Source: Thecaphora thlaspeos
Lineage: Eukaryota; Basidiomycota; Ustilaginomycetes; Urocystidales; Glomosporiaceae
Direction of reading: 5' to 3'
DNA: 64,000 nucleotides
Assembly (NCBI GenBank): GCA_900291925.1
Contig: UWYS01000018.1
Span: 62,001-126,000 of the forward strand
The notes under the pieces are model-generated. The model had not been told where the DNA came from. It was given only the letters and a program-made list of their open reading frames with translations, and did not search any database. Both the position numbers and the translations under genes were made by a program. This document shows, in pieces, positions 9,707 through 21,716 of the stretch; position 1 is the stretch's first letter, and each line of letters begins with the position of its first letter.

Positions 9707-12129
9707 ATGTCCTCGGATGCTGCTGCTCCCGCAGCCGCCGCCGGCGGAACCAGCCTGCTCGACCTGCCCGATCTGCTCCTCATTGACAATCTCGCGCCTT
9801 ACCTCTCGCCCTCGGACCTCGCCTCGCTGCGACGCACATCGAAGCGATCTCAGGCCGTTTTCGACGACGAAATCCTCTGGAAACGCAGGACGATGGAGCA
9901 TTTCCGCTTCTCGCCCCACGCTTCGGCGCGTGTAGGCGGCTGGCGCAAGCTCTACCGCAGCCTCGCCAAACCACAGGCTTGGTTATGGGGACAAAGCGGC
10001 AACGGACGACTGGGCCTTGGACAGCGCGAGCGTGGCGATGGTCAGGAGGCCGCTTACCTCCGTCACATCACGAGAGATGTCGCCGGCGGCGGAGGCATCC
10101 CGTTTCCCGTCAGGAACGACATCGTCTCCGCTGCAAGCAAGACCTCCCGCTCTCAGCTCGAGCTGGGCTCGGTCGTTGAGCTTGTTGCGGGAGGATGGGC
10201 GTTCCACGCCCGCACTTCGACCGGAAAGGTCATATACTGGGGCAGCATGGACGGTGAGGGTTACGGCGGATCCCACGCATCGCTCCGCGACCCGTCGAAG
10301 GAAGTCGATACGCCCACGTTGCTCGATCTTCCCGCCGACGTTGTCGTCGAGCAGCTGTCGTGCGGCCGCTCTCACGCCGTTGCTCTGACCGACAAAGGTG
10401 ACGTGCTCGAGTGGCGGGCGTGGGCCACCGTCTGGAAGCACGAAGATCTGCTGCCAATGCAGCCAGGCCCTTCGTCAGCGTCGTCGGCACCCCTCCCTCA
10501 TGCCAAGGTGCTCCAGCTCGAGGCCGGCTGGGATTATACTACGCTCCTCGTCGAATCGACTGCGGAGACGGCGACGATGTCCTCGGCGCAGCAGTCGACA
10601 TCATACCGCCTGGACGTAGGTAAGGCCGCCGCCGCTGCTGGCACCACCGATGTCTACCTCTGGTACCCGGAGTTCAGCGAATATCGGTACAGGCCGGCCT
10701 ACTTCGCGGACGTTTCTCCCGAATCGCAATTCGAGAGTGCATGGTCCGAGCCGACCAACAACGAGAAGCCCGCTCGCATCCAATGTCCCGCCCTCAAGCT
10801 GCCGCAGCTGCCTAGCCGCGATCTTGGCTCCGACGCTGGCGCCACGACCGAGACTGACGCCGTAGTCGGCTACCAGGAGGGTGGTAGGGCCAGGGAGGAC
10901 TACGACCGCACTGTGACTCGACAGAAGCTGGTGCGGATAGCGGCCGGCGAAAATTTCGTGTTGGCCTTGACCGATGCGGGCCTGGTCTACAAGTTTGACA
11001 TCCCCAGCCGCTCTCCCAACCCGGCGGACCGCCACTTGCCCAACGGGAGCCTACGAAGCCTGGCCGATGCACAGCGCATCGCCCTGGTGCGACGGCTGAG
11101 AAGTGACAGGGTGCAGTGGCAGCTGCTGTCCCACTTCTGTCTGCCGCAACAGCTTCGCGCCCTGCCGGAGCTCGGCGGCGCTGACGGCGGTGCCGGCGTG
11201 TTAGAGGGAAAGAGCGACGAGCAGATGCGCATCTCGCATATCTCGGCCCACTTCCGCACGTTTGTCGTCTACACCTCGCACGAAGCTCAAGCGGCCCTGG
11301 GACAGCAGCAGCAGCAGCAGCAGCGGCAGGGGGAACAAGGAGGCGGACGACCTGGCGGCATCGTTCTGCTGGGCAGCAGCGACGCAGGGGGCGCGACCAG
11401 GCCCACGGTAATGCCGCAGCTGCAGGACGCGGGCGTGATCAAAGTCGTCCTGGGCGACTACCACTTCGGCGCGTTGACAGAGGGCGGCGAGGTGTGGACT
11501 TGGGGATCGTGGTCAAAGGGTGCCTTAGGACTGTGGCACGACCTGCCCAAGTCTCGGCAGCCGCCGCCGCAGCAGCCCGGGGGAGGTGAAGGCTCACACG
11601 CAACGACGCAGCCGGAAGACGAGGGATACGACGACACGGCCAACCTGGTTCCGCTGCCGCGGATCCTACCTCACTTTCACATCGGCAGGGCCGGTGCGGG
11701 TCTCGTACCGAGAGCGGGCAGCCACGCGGCCAGGTATGCTGGGATGAGGCAGACGTCGCAAGTCGCTCGACCAGGCGGCCAGACTGGGGGGGATGACAGA
11801 GAGGTGCCGGAACACGTTGATGAACCCAGAGCCGTCCATTTCCGTCCGCTCCCGGCTGGCGGCAGCACCGTCGGTGGCGACGGTGGAGGTCGTGGGACGA
11901 GGTGTTTCGCATTCGACATCGCTTTTGCTGGTGAGCCGGGTCTCCTGCCTCTCTCGTTCTCTGCGGCGGCTTGTCTGACCCGAGTGCTCCGCCTCTCGTC
12001 TCCCTCGTTACGCCTTCTTGCGTCTCTTTGATCTTATGCCTCCCCTCTTTGGTACACACAGGCTGGCACTCGAGTGCCTTGGTGATGGACGTCGACGACG
12101 GTGGCGATGCGGCGAAGGGAAGCGCCTGA
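9707..12129 (+). CDS. F-box/RCC1-repeat protein, Saf1-like SCF substrate receptor
   Basis: Two exons: 9707-11930 and 12062-12129 (763 aa). The ATG at 9707 is chosen because the protein then begins just ahead of the F-box (LLDLPDLLLIDNLAPYLSPS, about residues 18-65, with LWKRR at its end). RCC1-like blades follow, with characteristic W-G-x-N/G-x3-G-x-L-G (AWLWGQSGNGRLGLG, near residue 93), LSCGRSHAVALT, RIAAGENFVLALT, and a late WTWGSWSKGALGL. F-box plus RCC1 is the architecture of yeast SCF-associated factor Saf1, which targets vacuolar/lysosomal protein precursors for ubiquitination. The short last exon restores the final blade (AFAGWHSSALV) and ends in an acidic tail. Phase 1 at the intron fits both sides. 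Long inserts rich in Gln/Gly lie between blades. Confidence 0.85.
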
Positions 12130-12470
12130 GACGCCCGATTGGTAGGGTGCCCGATCCGACGGCGACCGGACAGGCCGCGCCGATGCAGAAAAAAGAGTTG
12201 AGCCGCGGCCCGACTGCGCGCCCAACTGGTTGCGGACGGCCGCCGTTGGCAGCTGATCGATCGCAGGGCCGAGGCAAAGGCGGGCGCGGCGGGCGCGGCG
12301 GCCGAGCGAAGATAATTCCAACGGCGAGCGAGAGACGGCGGCCGCGGTGCTCGTCTCTTGGCTGGCCCTTTCCCTTTCCCTTTCCCTTTCCCTCTCCCAC
12401 ATCAACGCTTCCTCCTTCCCTGTACCGCCATCAACCCCCTGCCTCCCTCTCTCCCACCTCGCCTTCGTAC

Positions 12471-14622
12471 ATGTTCCGTGCTGGCATCCCCCTTCGCTCC
12501 TCACTCTCACACAGCCGCACCGCCATCGCCGCCGCCCGCGCCTTTCACCGCTCCGTCCCTACCACCACATCCACCACCTCCACCTCCTTGCGACGCATCC
12601 GTCCCTATACCCCTCCAGCACCGCCTGGTCTCCTACAACATGTGAGTATCGAGTCGGAGACGGCGTGTGGGGCCGGAACTCTGCTGCTTGCTTGTTTGGT
12701 TGCTGTCCTGCTGCTTGCACGCTCGCTGCCCGCTACAATGATGAGCAACCATCAAATCATGTGAACAATCCAATGCTTAGCGGAACCTTTAGTCACCCGG
12801 ATGCGGATACAAAAATTAACCAGACTCTGAGGTATTGCGCAGCGAGCGCCGCATCGTCAGCAGCAGCAGCAGCAATAATGGCAGAGGAGGACCAAGGATA
12901 GCAGCTTTACAGAGGTTGTTGGCTGACCTGTATCATCGCGTGACCCCTCTTCTTCTCCCCCTCCACGTCGCCCCTTGGATGCCCCAGAACTTCACCCGCG
13001 AGGCCTCTTCGTCTCCGCCTCCGACTTCGACTCTAGACCCCGTCGCGATTGCTTCGAGGCTCAGCAGCATGGCGTCCACCTCGACCGGCCCAGCCCCCGA
13101 GCCGACGCTCTTCATCGACGGCAAGTGGGTCCACGCCGCCGGAGGCCATACGCGCGACATCATCAACCCGTACGACGCCTCGGTCATCGCGACGATCGAC
13201 GAGGCTGGCGCCGACGATGCGCTCGCCGCCATCGTCTCGGCAAAGCGCTTCTTTGACGGCTCCGACTGGGCGCGGCGCACGTGCGCCTCGCGCAGCCCTA
13301 TCATCGCCAAGGTGGCCGATCTGCTGCAGCGCGACAAGGAGCTCATTGCCGAGATCGAGACGCGCGACACGGGCAAGACGCTGGAAGAGAGCCGCGTCGA
13401 CGTCGACGACGTCACCGCCGTCTTCCGCTTCTACGCCGACGAGGCCAAGAAGCTCGACGAGCCCAAGCGCATCGAGGGCGAGCCGTATATCCCCAAGTCT
13501 GTGCGCAGCCGCACCGTCCACACGCCTGTCGGCGTCTGCGTGCTCATCGCGCCGTGGAACTACCCGCTGCTCCAGATCTGCTGGAAGGTTGCGCCCGCGC
13601 TCGCGACGGGCAACGCCCTCATCATCAAGCCGTCCGAGGTGACGCCGCTCTCTACGATCCACTTTGTCCGGCTACTGGCCGAGGCGGGCGCGCCGACGGG
13701 CTCGGTCCACCTGCTCACGGCAGGCGGCGCCGCGGTCGGGCCGACGCTGACCGAGCATCCGGACGTCGACCTGGTCTCGTTCACCGGCGGCCTCGACACG
13801 GGGCGCCGCATCATCCAGAGCTGCGCCGGGACCGTCAAGCGGTGCACCGTCGAGCTGGGCGGCAAGAACCCCAACGTCGTCTTTGCCGACTGCGACCTCG
13901 ATTGGGCGGTGGACCAGGTGGCGACGGCCGTCTTCCTCCACTCGGGCCAGGTGTGCAGCTCGGGCGCGCGACTGATTGTCGAGGAGTCGATCGCTGATCG
14001 GCTCGTCGCCGGCGTTGTCGAGAAGGCCAAGCGCATTCAGATGGGCAACGGCCTCGATCCGGCCTCGGAGACGGGCCCCCTGGTCTCGGTGGCGCACCTG
14101 GCCAAGGTGGAGGCGTACGTCGAGCTTGGCAAGTCGGAGGGCGCCAAGCTTCTGGTCGGCGGCGCGCGCCCTGACCCGGTGGCGCACCCGGAGCTCGCCA
14201 AGGGCTTCTTCTTCTGCCCGACGGTGTTTGACCGGTGCGATCGCAGCATGCGTATCGTCCAGGAGGAGACGTTCGGGCCCATCCTGACGGTCGAGCGCTT
14301 CCCGAACGGCGACGAGGAGCGCGCCGTGATGCTGGCCAACGACACAAAGTACGGCCTCGCCGGCGGCGTGCAGAGCGGCGACCGGGCCAAGGCAGAGCGC
14401 GTCGCCTCGCGGCTGCGGCACGGGACGGTGTGGGTCAACACGTACGGCAGCTACTCGCCGCTTGCCGAGTGGGGCGGCTACGGGCTGAGCGGCAACGGTC
14501 GCGAGCTGGGCTCCAAGGGCCTGGACGAGTACGTCGAGACGCGCCACGAGTGGGTCGAGACGGAGCCGACGAAGCCCGGCTGGTTCAAGGGCCAGGGCCC
14601 CGCGCTGAAAGCCGAGCTGTAA
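12471..14622 (+). CDS. NAD(P)+-dependent aldehyde dehydrogenase (betaine-aldehyde-dehydrogenase-like), putative mitochondrial form
   Basis: Two exons: 12471-12641 and 12988-14622 (601 aa), phase 0. Exon 1 encodes a Ser/Arg/Ala-rich, acid-free start (MFRAGIPLRSSLSHSRTAIA) typical of a mitochondrial presequence. The 346-bp intron has GTGAGT at its start and CCCCAG at its end. From about residue 95 this is a full ALDH: PWNYPLLQICWK, the NAD-binding stretch FTGGLDTGR, catalytic Glu in VELGGKNPN, nucleophile Cys in GQVCSSGAR, and the ETFGPILTV motif. The enzyme oxidises aldehydes to acids; closeness to betaine aldehyde dehydrogenases is judged from motifs only. In-frame Mets at 12979 (within the intron) and 13069 could give a cytosolic form. 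It follows the SAF1-like gene by about 340 bp on the same strand. Confidence 0.9.
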
Positions 14623-14676
14623 ACGCCTCGTGCTAATGGGCCCGCTTACACACACTCACGCACGCACTCGTACAAC

Positions 14677-14678
<2 letters not shown>

Positions 14679-14720
<42 letters not shown>

Positions 14721-14749
14721 TCTTTCCCTCTTTCCCTCTTTCCCTCTTT
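14679..14749. repeat. (TC)n microsatellite followed by TTTCCCTC octamers
   Basis: A (TC)n run of about 36 bp at 14680-14715 passes directly into four copies of an 8-bp unit TTTCCCTC up to about 14749. It lies in the 3' flank of the aldehyde dehydrogenase gene, about 60 bp after the stop codon. It is a pure pyrimidine tract on the + strand. Confidence 0.9.
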
Positions 14750-15976
14750 GTCTTTGACTCTTGTCTCTTTGCGTCCACTTTTCTCTGCTTGTCGCTCTGT
14801 TGCGCGCTGCAACTTAATCGTCCCACCGTCATTGCGGCTGTAAAGCCTGCCTGGGTCTGTTGGCGCGCACGGGTCCAAGGGCCGTGCAGGGAAAAAAGTG
14901 GAGGTGTCGTGTGGAGGTTTGGCGACATCGAGCGACGATACAAGGTGGGGAGGCGATTGATGTGGCAGAAGGCCTCTTGATCTGGAGCAAGGCAAGACGG
15001 TGGAGCGCGGTCGGGAGCTGCGAGGAAGGGGCCACAGATAAGGTTGCGGTCCGAGCCGCCAGCAAGGGGCGAGGAGAGCGTGGGAACGCAGACAGGAAGG
15101 GCCACCGCCACCGCGGCGCTCGAGTGCTGAGTCGAGTGAGGCGCCGCGCGCACACCACGCTCACACAGGCAGCCGGTCCAGAGGCTGGCTTCGGCTGACC
15201 CGACGCTCTGGCTAGGCTAGACCGCCAACACACCACCCAACCCCCTCGCCACCATCGCCCTCGCCACTATCCTCCTGGCCACCAACACCCTCGTCGCCAG
15301 CCCACCATCAGTCAACCCCTCCATCCACCTTGACGATCCCGCGCGCAGCTCACACCACCGACCCGTCGCATCTGCTCCATTTGACATGTATGCGATCCCC
15401 TGTCTCGGTCTCGGTCTCTTTCACTGCGCCGGCGTAGCCTAGCGTCGCTCTGAGCGGCAGCCGGTTCTCCTCTCCTGCCTCGACTCTCTTCGTCCCATCG
15501 CTTCCCTCATTTCCTCCTCCCCGCGAACACGCGCTCACTTGGCCCCTCGTCCCAATGACCCCAAACGCATCTCCAATCGTGCCATCGGCCTCGTCGACTC
15601 GCTCTGAATCTCCGCTCCCCCAATCTCGTCTCGCGATCTCATGGCATTCTGTCAGCTGCACGGAGTTGCTCTTCGAAGATATCCCCATGGCTATGCCGCG
15701 CGAGTGCTTACGAATCCAGGATGGTCGAGAGCAACTCCCTCCCACGAGTTCGCCTCGCACTCTCGGAGTTTTGCGCCGCAAACCAGTCCAAGCTCGACCA
15801 ACCCGACTTCGCCATTCAGTTCAAGCGGCGTCTTCCTCCGTTCCGACCGCAGCAAGCCGGGTAGCTACGCTCTAGCCCCATTCCTCGACGATACAAACCT
15901 CGCGACGGCCTTGGACACAGACCCCACGCCAGTTTGAAAGAGGGGCCTGACGGCGACCTTCGACTTCTACGGCGTC
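14750..15976. other. Region without a supported gene
   Basis: About 1.2 kb between the aldehyde dehydrogenase and the P-loop-like gene. Several short frames occur on both strands, for example 15555-15875 and 15641-15937 on +. They have Ser/Pro/Arg-rich composition, no recognisable motif and no consistent splice signals, so I do not call them. Part of 15541-15976 may be 5' sequence of the damaged gene that follows. Confidence 0.45.
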
Positions 15977-17555
15977 ATGGACGCACTGCTGCACTCTGCT
16001 TTCAAGCGTGAGTCTATGTCTGGGCGCAAAATACCCGTCGACCTGCTCTCGATTCATCAATCGGCCTCGCCGCTGACCTGCCGCCATTTTGCTTCGCTCG
16101 CCTGGGCCGCCTGGCTGCCAATTCACCTCTTAGCGCCTTTGCCGACTTCGCCAAGCACACCTCGCCCGAGTTGCAGTAAGTAGAAGTGTAGCAAGCTGCA
16201 TCGCTGCCCAAGATGGGATATTCACTGCTCGTCGCAGCCCCCTGACCACGGCCGCTCTCTTGCCCCGCTTTTCCCGCCTTTCTATTTTCCATTCCCAAAG
16301 ATGGTGACAACACGTTCGCCCGCGCATTCTCCGGCACGCACATTTGTGACGCCCACTTGCGCCTGAACCGCCGCATCTTTGACGAGTACAGCTGCAAGTA
16401 CGCCCAAGAGGATGTCTATGGCCGCACCGTACCGATTCTCCAGTCGTCCGGTAGGGGCAAGACTCGTATGGTGCGTGGCCTCTGCCTCTGGGCACTGACT
16501 AGATCACGCGCTGACAATCGTCAGCCGTTTTTGCTGACCTCAATTTTATCCTTTCGCTATGTCTGCATGCTCCGGCACGCAACGCTGCTCAGGTGTACGA
16601 GCTGAGCGCAGTATGGTCGACCCTGATATTGCACCTACGCCGCCGTCCGGACGACTCGAGCGCTGTATTCCCAAACGCGGATGAGCCCCTCGTCACTTTC
16701 TTCCGCGACCACGTCACGAGCATCGACAGCCCGAATCTCATCATCGCATTCCTCACGGCTTGGTTTACCGTCGTCGCAGAGAAACTTAGGGACCGGGACA
16801 CCGGATCGATCAGCTCGATGGCCGAAATATTCCGGCCGTGGTGGTTTGCTCCTACAGCCGCCATCAATGAGCGCTCCTCGCTCTCAGCACTCTTCGAGGA
16901 AGTCCCCGAAAGAGGCCTGGGTTCCGGCAAGACTCGTCCGATCATATTGCAGGCCAAAGAGCTGCCCAACGAGGTCGACGAGGCTGCCAGGCTGATTCAG
17001 GCAATGCTAGTGCCCGCAATGGAGGAGCTCACAGGTGCGCTTGTTGCCCTCGAGCCCATGCAGCGGAGCCTCAAGGCCTTGTCCAGCGGGTTTCGCAGCA
17101 TCGCGTACGTTGCGATCGACGAGTTTGGACTTCTCGGCGACTCTTCTCCTGCGCGCATGGTCCCGGCACTTCACCGATGCTTTGCGGAGGCATCCCTTCG
17201 CCAGAGCAACAAAGAGCAACAAACATCAACTCGAGTGAGCGAGCAGAGAGGCCTGTTCTGCACAGTTCTACCCTTCCTCGAGCTCAACGCCGGTCTCGAG
17301 GCTTCGTGGCACGACGGCGCAGACACTCGGCTGCATCTCGACACTCGACGTCGCCGACGCCTTTGCCAAACTGACGACGATGATGCGGGGAGCCGCTTCG
17401 TCGGAGATGCGCCTGCTCATGCCGATCAAGCACACACGGCCGATGCCCGACGACACCAGCCACAAGCCGCCTTTCACTGTCGTCGATTGCGCGTTGACCG
17501 ATGCCACAGCACCAGCCGCGATAGATGAGAATGAGCCGACGCCGGCGAACATATG
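15977..17555 (+). pseudogene. P-loop NTPase-like gene, probably damaged
   Basis: The best model joins 15977-16175, 16301-16470 and 16593 onward. The central exon reads DGDNTFARAFSGTHICDAHL and ends in a Walker-A-like SSGRGKTRMV, continuing after an intron (16471-16592, ends in GCTCAG) with VYELSAVW. A Walker-B-like SIAYVAIDEFGLL follows near 17095-17135. In exon 1 a second frame (NSPLSAFADFAKHTSPELQ, to 16175) is more protein-like than the one that splices in phase, which suggests a frameshift near 16095. The 3' part again reads better in another frame (KLTTMMRGAASSEMRLLMP), stopping at 17555. Layout resembles large families of uncharacterised basidiomycete P-loop proteins (Crinkler-like or retro-associated); that link is from memory and tentative. 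The end coordinates are approximate. Confidence 0.45.
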
Positions 17556-17774
17556 AGGATTTGCAGGCGACAAAGACGAATAACGGTCAGCCCAGCGCCA
17601 TCGACCCCGACGTCTCCCATCGACGCGGTGACGACGATCACCCGATGAAAGTCAAACCCCACCAGAGGACGGATCAGGAACGCCCATCTGAAAACCGCAT
17701 TCGGCGATCCCGGCTCCGCGTCTCGCATTCCCCCGCTTCCGGGGGCGTAAGCGCTTCGCCTTGCGTGGCCGCCG
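17556..17774. other. Short convergent intergenic region
   Basis: About 220 bp between the damaged P-loop-like gene on + and the stop codon of the F-box WD40 gene on -. No gene or repeat is seen. It should hold two facing 3' ends. Confidence 0.4.
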
Positions 17775-20483
17775 TCAGAACTGATCCGCCGTCGGCCTAA
17801 AGGTGATGACGTCCATACACGTCTTCTCTCCCCTCTTGCAGAGGACGACGACCTTGTCGTTCCAATAGTTGACCTTCCACACCTGTTCGCACGGCTCGCA
17901 GACGTCGCGGATGTACCTGCCCGTCGCGACGTCCCACAGCTTGACGCGTCCATCGTTGCCGCCCGTGACGATGTAGCGATCGTCGAACTGGAGACAGGTG
18001 ACCGAGTTGTCATGTGCACAGAGACGATGGATGCACTTGAACGTCTCGAGGGAAAAGATGATGACACGTCCGTCGGAGCCGCCGGTGACGAGCATGTTGT
18101 CGGTCAACTGTAGCTGACCGACAAGCGACGTATGGCCCTGGAAAAGGGCGAGGCAGTCGCCCGTCTCCATGGACCAGACGCGAACCGTCGAGTCGAGCGA
18201 GCCCGTGGCGATGCGTTTCCCGTCGAACGCGACGGCGTAGATCTGGTGCATGTGTCCGCGCAGCAACCGGAGACATTCGCCCGTATCGACGTCCCAGACG
18301 CGGCACGTGCAGTCGTAGCTGCCGGAGGCCACGTAGTTGCCTGTCACCTCCATGCAGCGCACGCTGTGCTGGTGGCCCGCCAGCAGGTGGACGTGCTCGC
18401 CCGTTTCAATGTCCCACACGCGCAGCGTAGAGTCGCGGCTCCCCGACACGGCGATGGGTCGACCTTCGAGCACCTTGAGGCATCGCGTCGTCGACGTGTG
18501 CCCGGACAGCACGTACTTGCACTCGCCCGTCGCCAGGTCCCACACGCGGACGTCGCGGTCGCACCCGCCGCTCACGACGATGGCCTCGGCGTTGCCGTAG
18601 CCCATGACGCTGCCGCACGGATTGCCAAGCCCCGCTGCGTGGTCGCCCAGCTCGGCCGCAGACGGCATCGGCGGCATTGAGGCGCCGCTCCGGTTCCGCT
18701 CGATGTCCTCGGCGACGTCGGCGGGGATGTGGCCCGTCCCGTCCGACATGACGGCGTCCCGGACAAAACCCGCCTCGGCCTCGGCGATGGCCGCCGCCTC
18801 CAGGTAGGCCGAAGTGCCGCCTCCTGCCGTCGATGACGATCCTCGTCCGGCAGCTACCGATGCTCCCCTTGTCGGCGGGACGGCGTCACTGGCCGACGCG
18901 GGGCGCGGGATGTCTGGACCCAGGCCGGCACCCGGACGGTAGTGGTGGCGCGCGGTGCGAGGGCTGCCCGAGGAACCCCCCGCCTCGTCGCCGCCCGGCG
19001 CTGCGGTCCGCTGCAGCATCGCCTTGCGCGCCTTGTGAAACCACTCGAGCGTCTCGTCGCTGCCTCCGCCCGCCTGCCTCTGCGAATCAAAGGCGAGCGA
19101 GTGCGACGACGACCGCGCAAAGCCGCCCGATCCACCGCCGCCGCCCTCGGCGAGCTTGCCGACGTTCCTATGTCGGCGCAGTGCCGTCTCCTCGTACCGG
19201 CCGTACTCGAGGTCGGAGAGGAGCGCCGACGACGCATCGGGGCGTGGATCGTGGTGGGTGAGCTTGAGGTCGCCGTCGGCGGCGGCGAGGTAGGGCTTGC
19301 CGCCTTGTCCGTCCTCGGGATCGGTGACGACCATCCTCGACTTGCCGAAAGCGTTGCTGCTGCCCCTCGGATCGGCAGCGCGACGCTTCTTCTGGCCGGT
19401 GCGGCTGACGAGCGCCAGGCACCACACGCCGCTCTCGTGGCCCAGCAGCGTCTGGGCGTAGAGGCCCGTTTCGGCGTCAAAGACGTGGATCTTGGAGTTG
19501 GCCATGCCGACGACGATCCACTCGCTGTCGATCGCCAGGCTCGTCACCACGGCGCCGGCATCCGACGACTCGTGCTTCGTCTGGAAGCGGCCGCCTCGGA
19601 GCCAGTTGGACTCTGTGCGCGCGAAGAAGAGCGGGAGGATGGCAGGAGGGAAAAAAACAGAGGGCAAGGGATCGAGCCGTTAGCTAAAGCAGGCGCTTCG
19701 ACGAAATGTAGGCCGGCCGACCGTTGGCGGGCGGCGGCGCGTTGATTACTCACCTGTCAGATAGGCCAGCTTGAAGTGGGTCCTGTATGAAAAGGGCCGG
19801 TGCTCGCCGCCGGCCAGGTCGCTAGCATCGCCGATGGTAGCCGACCTCAATGAATCCCTTGCCGTGCCAAATGGACGTCCAAGGCCGAGGCTCTGGTCGT
19901 CGGCGTCGATGGCCGGGGCCGAGCGGCGACGGGCCTTTTTGCTAGCGCTCGAGTCCTGTGTGTGATCCTGTGCCTCGACCGCCGATGAGGACGTCGAAGA
20001 GTTTGCGCGCAGCGACGCCATGCGCCGGTCGACCAGCACGCTTCCGGCGCCACCGCCACTGACGGGCCACGAAGCGTCCAGCCTGGGAGCCGACGGCAAG
20101 CCGGCAATGTTCCTGCCGGGCACCAGCAGGCCGAGGCGGCTGACACTGCCGCTGCTGCCCGCCTCGGCTGATCCGGCACCGGTTGCAGGTTGCGCCGAGA
20201 AACGGTTGGTCGGCGAGTCAAAGGAAGGGATCTGGGGCAGACCTTGGCGCGCGGCGGCGTCCGTCGCCGAGTTGGGTGCTCGCTGCGTCGTCGACGTCGC
20301 CGCGTCCATCGAGGGTGTCGTGAGCGCGGGTGCGCTCTCGACGGTGTCCATCTCGGTGTCTTGGGCGTCTGTGCCGACGTGCGACGGCGTGCTACCGCCG
20401 TGGCCGTGGCCGATGTCGACGGAGCCGGCAGATAGACCAAGGCCGAGAGCGCCTCCTGCCGATGCCGTCGCCGAGCCGTGCGA

Positions 20484-20520
<37 letters not shown>

Positions 20521-21716
20521 GCGAGCGGTGCGAATCCATCGGTCCTGATGTCGCGCCAGTTGCGCAGCCGGTCGAATTGTCCGCTCGGGGTGCGGTAGGC
20601 GCCGCTGATGGCGTGCGCCGGTGCCGAGATCCGCGCAGCGGCAGCGGCGGCCGTGGTGGCAGACGAGGGCCCGGCGCCCAGCCAGCCCAGGTTGGACGCC
20701 GAATCGGGCTGCGGTGTCAAAAACGAGGTGACTGCGTCGCTGGCGAGGGCGTGCGGGCCATCTGGCCTTCCCTGAAGCTGAAGCTCGGCCCGCTGCTGTT
20801 CGCGCTCGTCGATGCGCTCGACGTCAATGCCCTGGCTGTCGCCGTAGCGCTCCCTGCTCTCTTCGGCGACGATCTCCTCGAGCTGTGCGTAGAAGGCGGC
20901 ATCGGCGTCGCTCATCTGATCGGCGAGGGTGCCGCCGGCCTGCTTGCTGAGGAAGAGGTCGTGGAGCGTGCGCAGCTCGTGGAGCGCATTGGAGGGATCG
21001 AGGCCGCGCGAGCGGTAGCGTTGGTAGAGCGAGGCGAGCGCCAGATTGTCGTCGTCGGTGTGGCCGGCGCCGTCCTCGGACAGGAGCGCCAGCTGTGTCG
21101 GAGCGCCGCTTGATGCCGCGTCAAACGAAGAGAGGCGGCAGGCCTGGCCGGGTTGGCCGAAGGTGAGGGCGGCGGTGGTGGTGCGGAGGTGCCTCTGGTC
21201 GTCGATGAGAGCGAAGCCGGCGCTGCTGCTGCTGGCCCGCCTGCGGTACTTGTGCTTGAGGCACATTGTCTTCCAGGTATATTCATCGTTGACGAGGCTG
21301 CGCCAGAAGCGGCTGACTCTGCTTGCCCTTGCGAGGGTCTTTGGGTCGTCGATAAAGCTGAGGATGTGGAGGCTGACTTCGATGGGAAGAGAGCTGAGGA
21401 AGTCGACCTTGAGGCGGGGTGCAAGCTCGGAGGAGAGGTGAGCGAGCTCACGGAGGGCGAAGAGATCGACGAAGCCAGTGAGGAAGCGGTGGCGAGCGGA
21501 CTGGGAGAGGTGCGGGAGGAGGAGGGCGAGGTGCTTGAGGAGGGGTGCGGGGTCGTTTGGATCGAGCGGGGGGGATGGTGGTTGTAAGGGGTTGTCGTGC
21601 GTGTGTTGGTAGGAGAGGGCGGAGGGGAGGCGAAAGTGGGGTAGGAGCTGGGGTTGTGGTGAGGGTGCGGGCGTGGGTGGACTAATGGCCCTCTGGGGTG
21701 GCGAGCTGGAGCTCAT
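17775..21716 (-). CDS. F-box/WD40 protein, Fbw7/Cdc4/Sel-10 type SCF substrate receptor
   Basis: Two exons on the minus strand: 21716-19754 and 19612-17775 (1266 aa). The intron 19613-19753 is phase 1 and joins ...AYLT to ESNWLRGGRF, the conserved junction before the propeller in this family. The F-box is at about residues 105-150 (LPIEVSLHILSFIDDP, SRFWRSLVND). A Ser/Gly-rich linker of some 500 residues follows, with a (Gly-Ser)n run coded by hexamer repeats near 20490-20525. C-terminal WD40 blades run from about residue 955, for example SGSRDSTLRVWDIETGEHVH, ASGSYDCTCRVWDVDTG, ATGSLDSTVRVWSMETG, VTGGNDGRVKLWDVATG. Fbw7/Cdc4 proteins bind phosphodegrons of cell-cycle and transcription regulators for SCF ubiquitination. 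A further long low-complexity insert splits the first blades. The ATG at 21716 precedes a Pro/Ser-rich start; upstream codons are 5' leader. Confidence 0.9.

Noticed and set aside
12361..12394. CCCTTT repeats as telomere-like sequence
   Set aside because: Short, inside a pyrimidine leader between genes, and not the TTAGGG type of basidiomycete telomeres.
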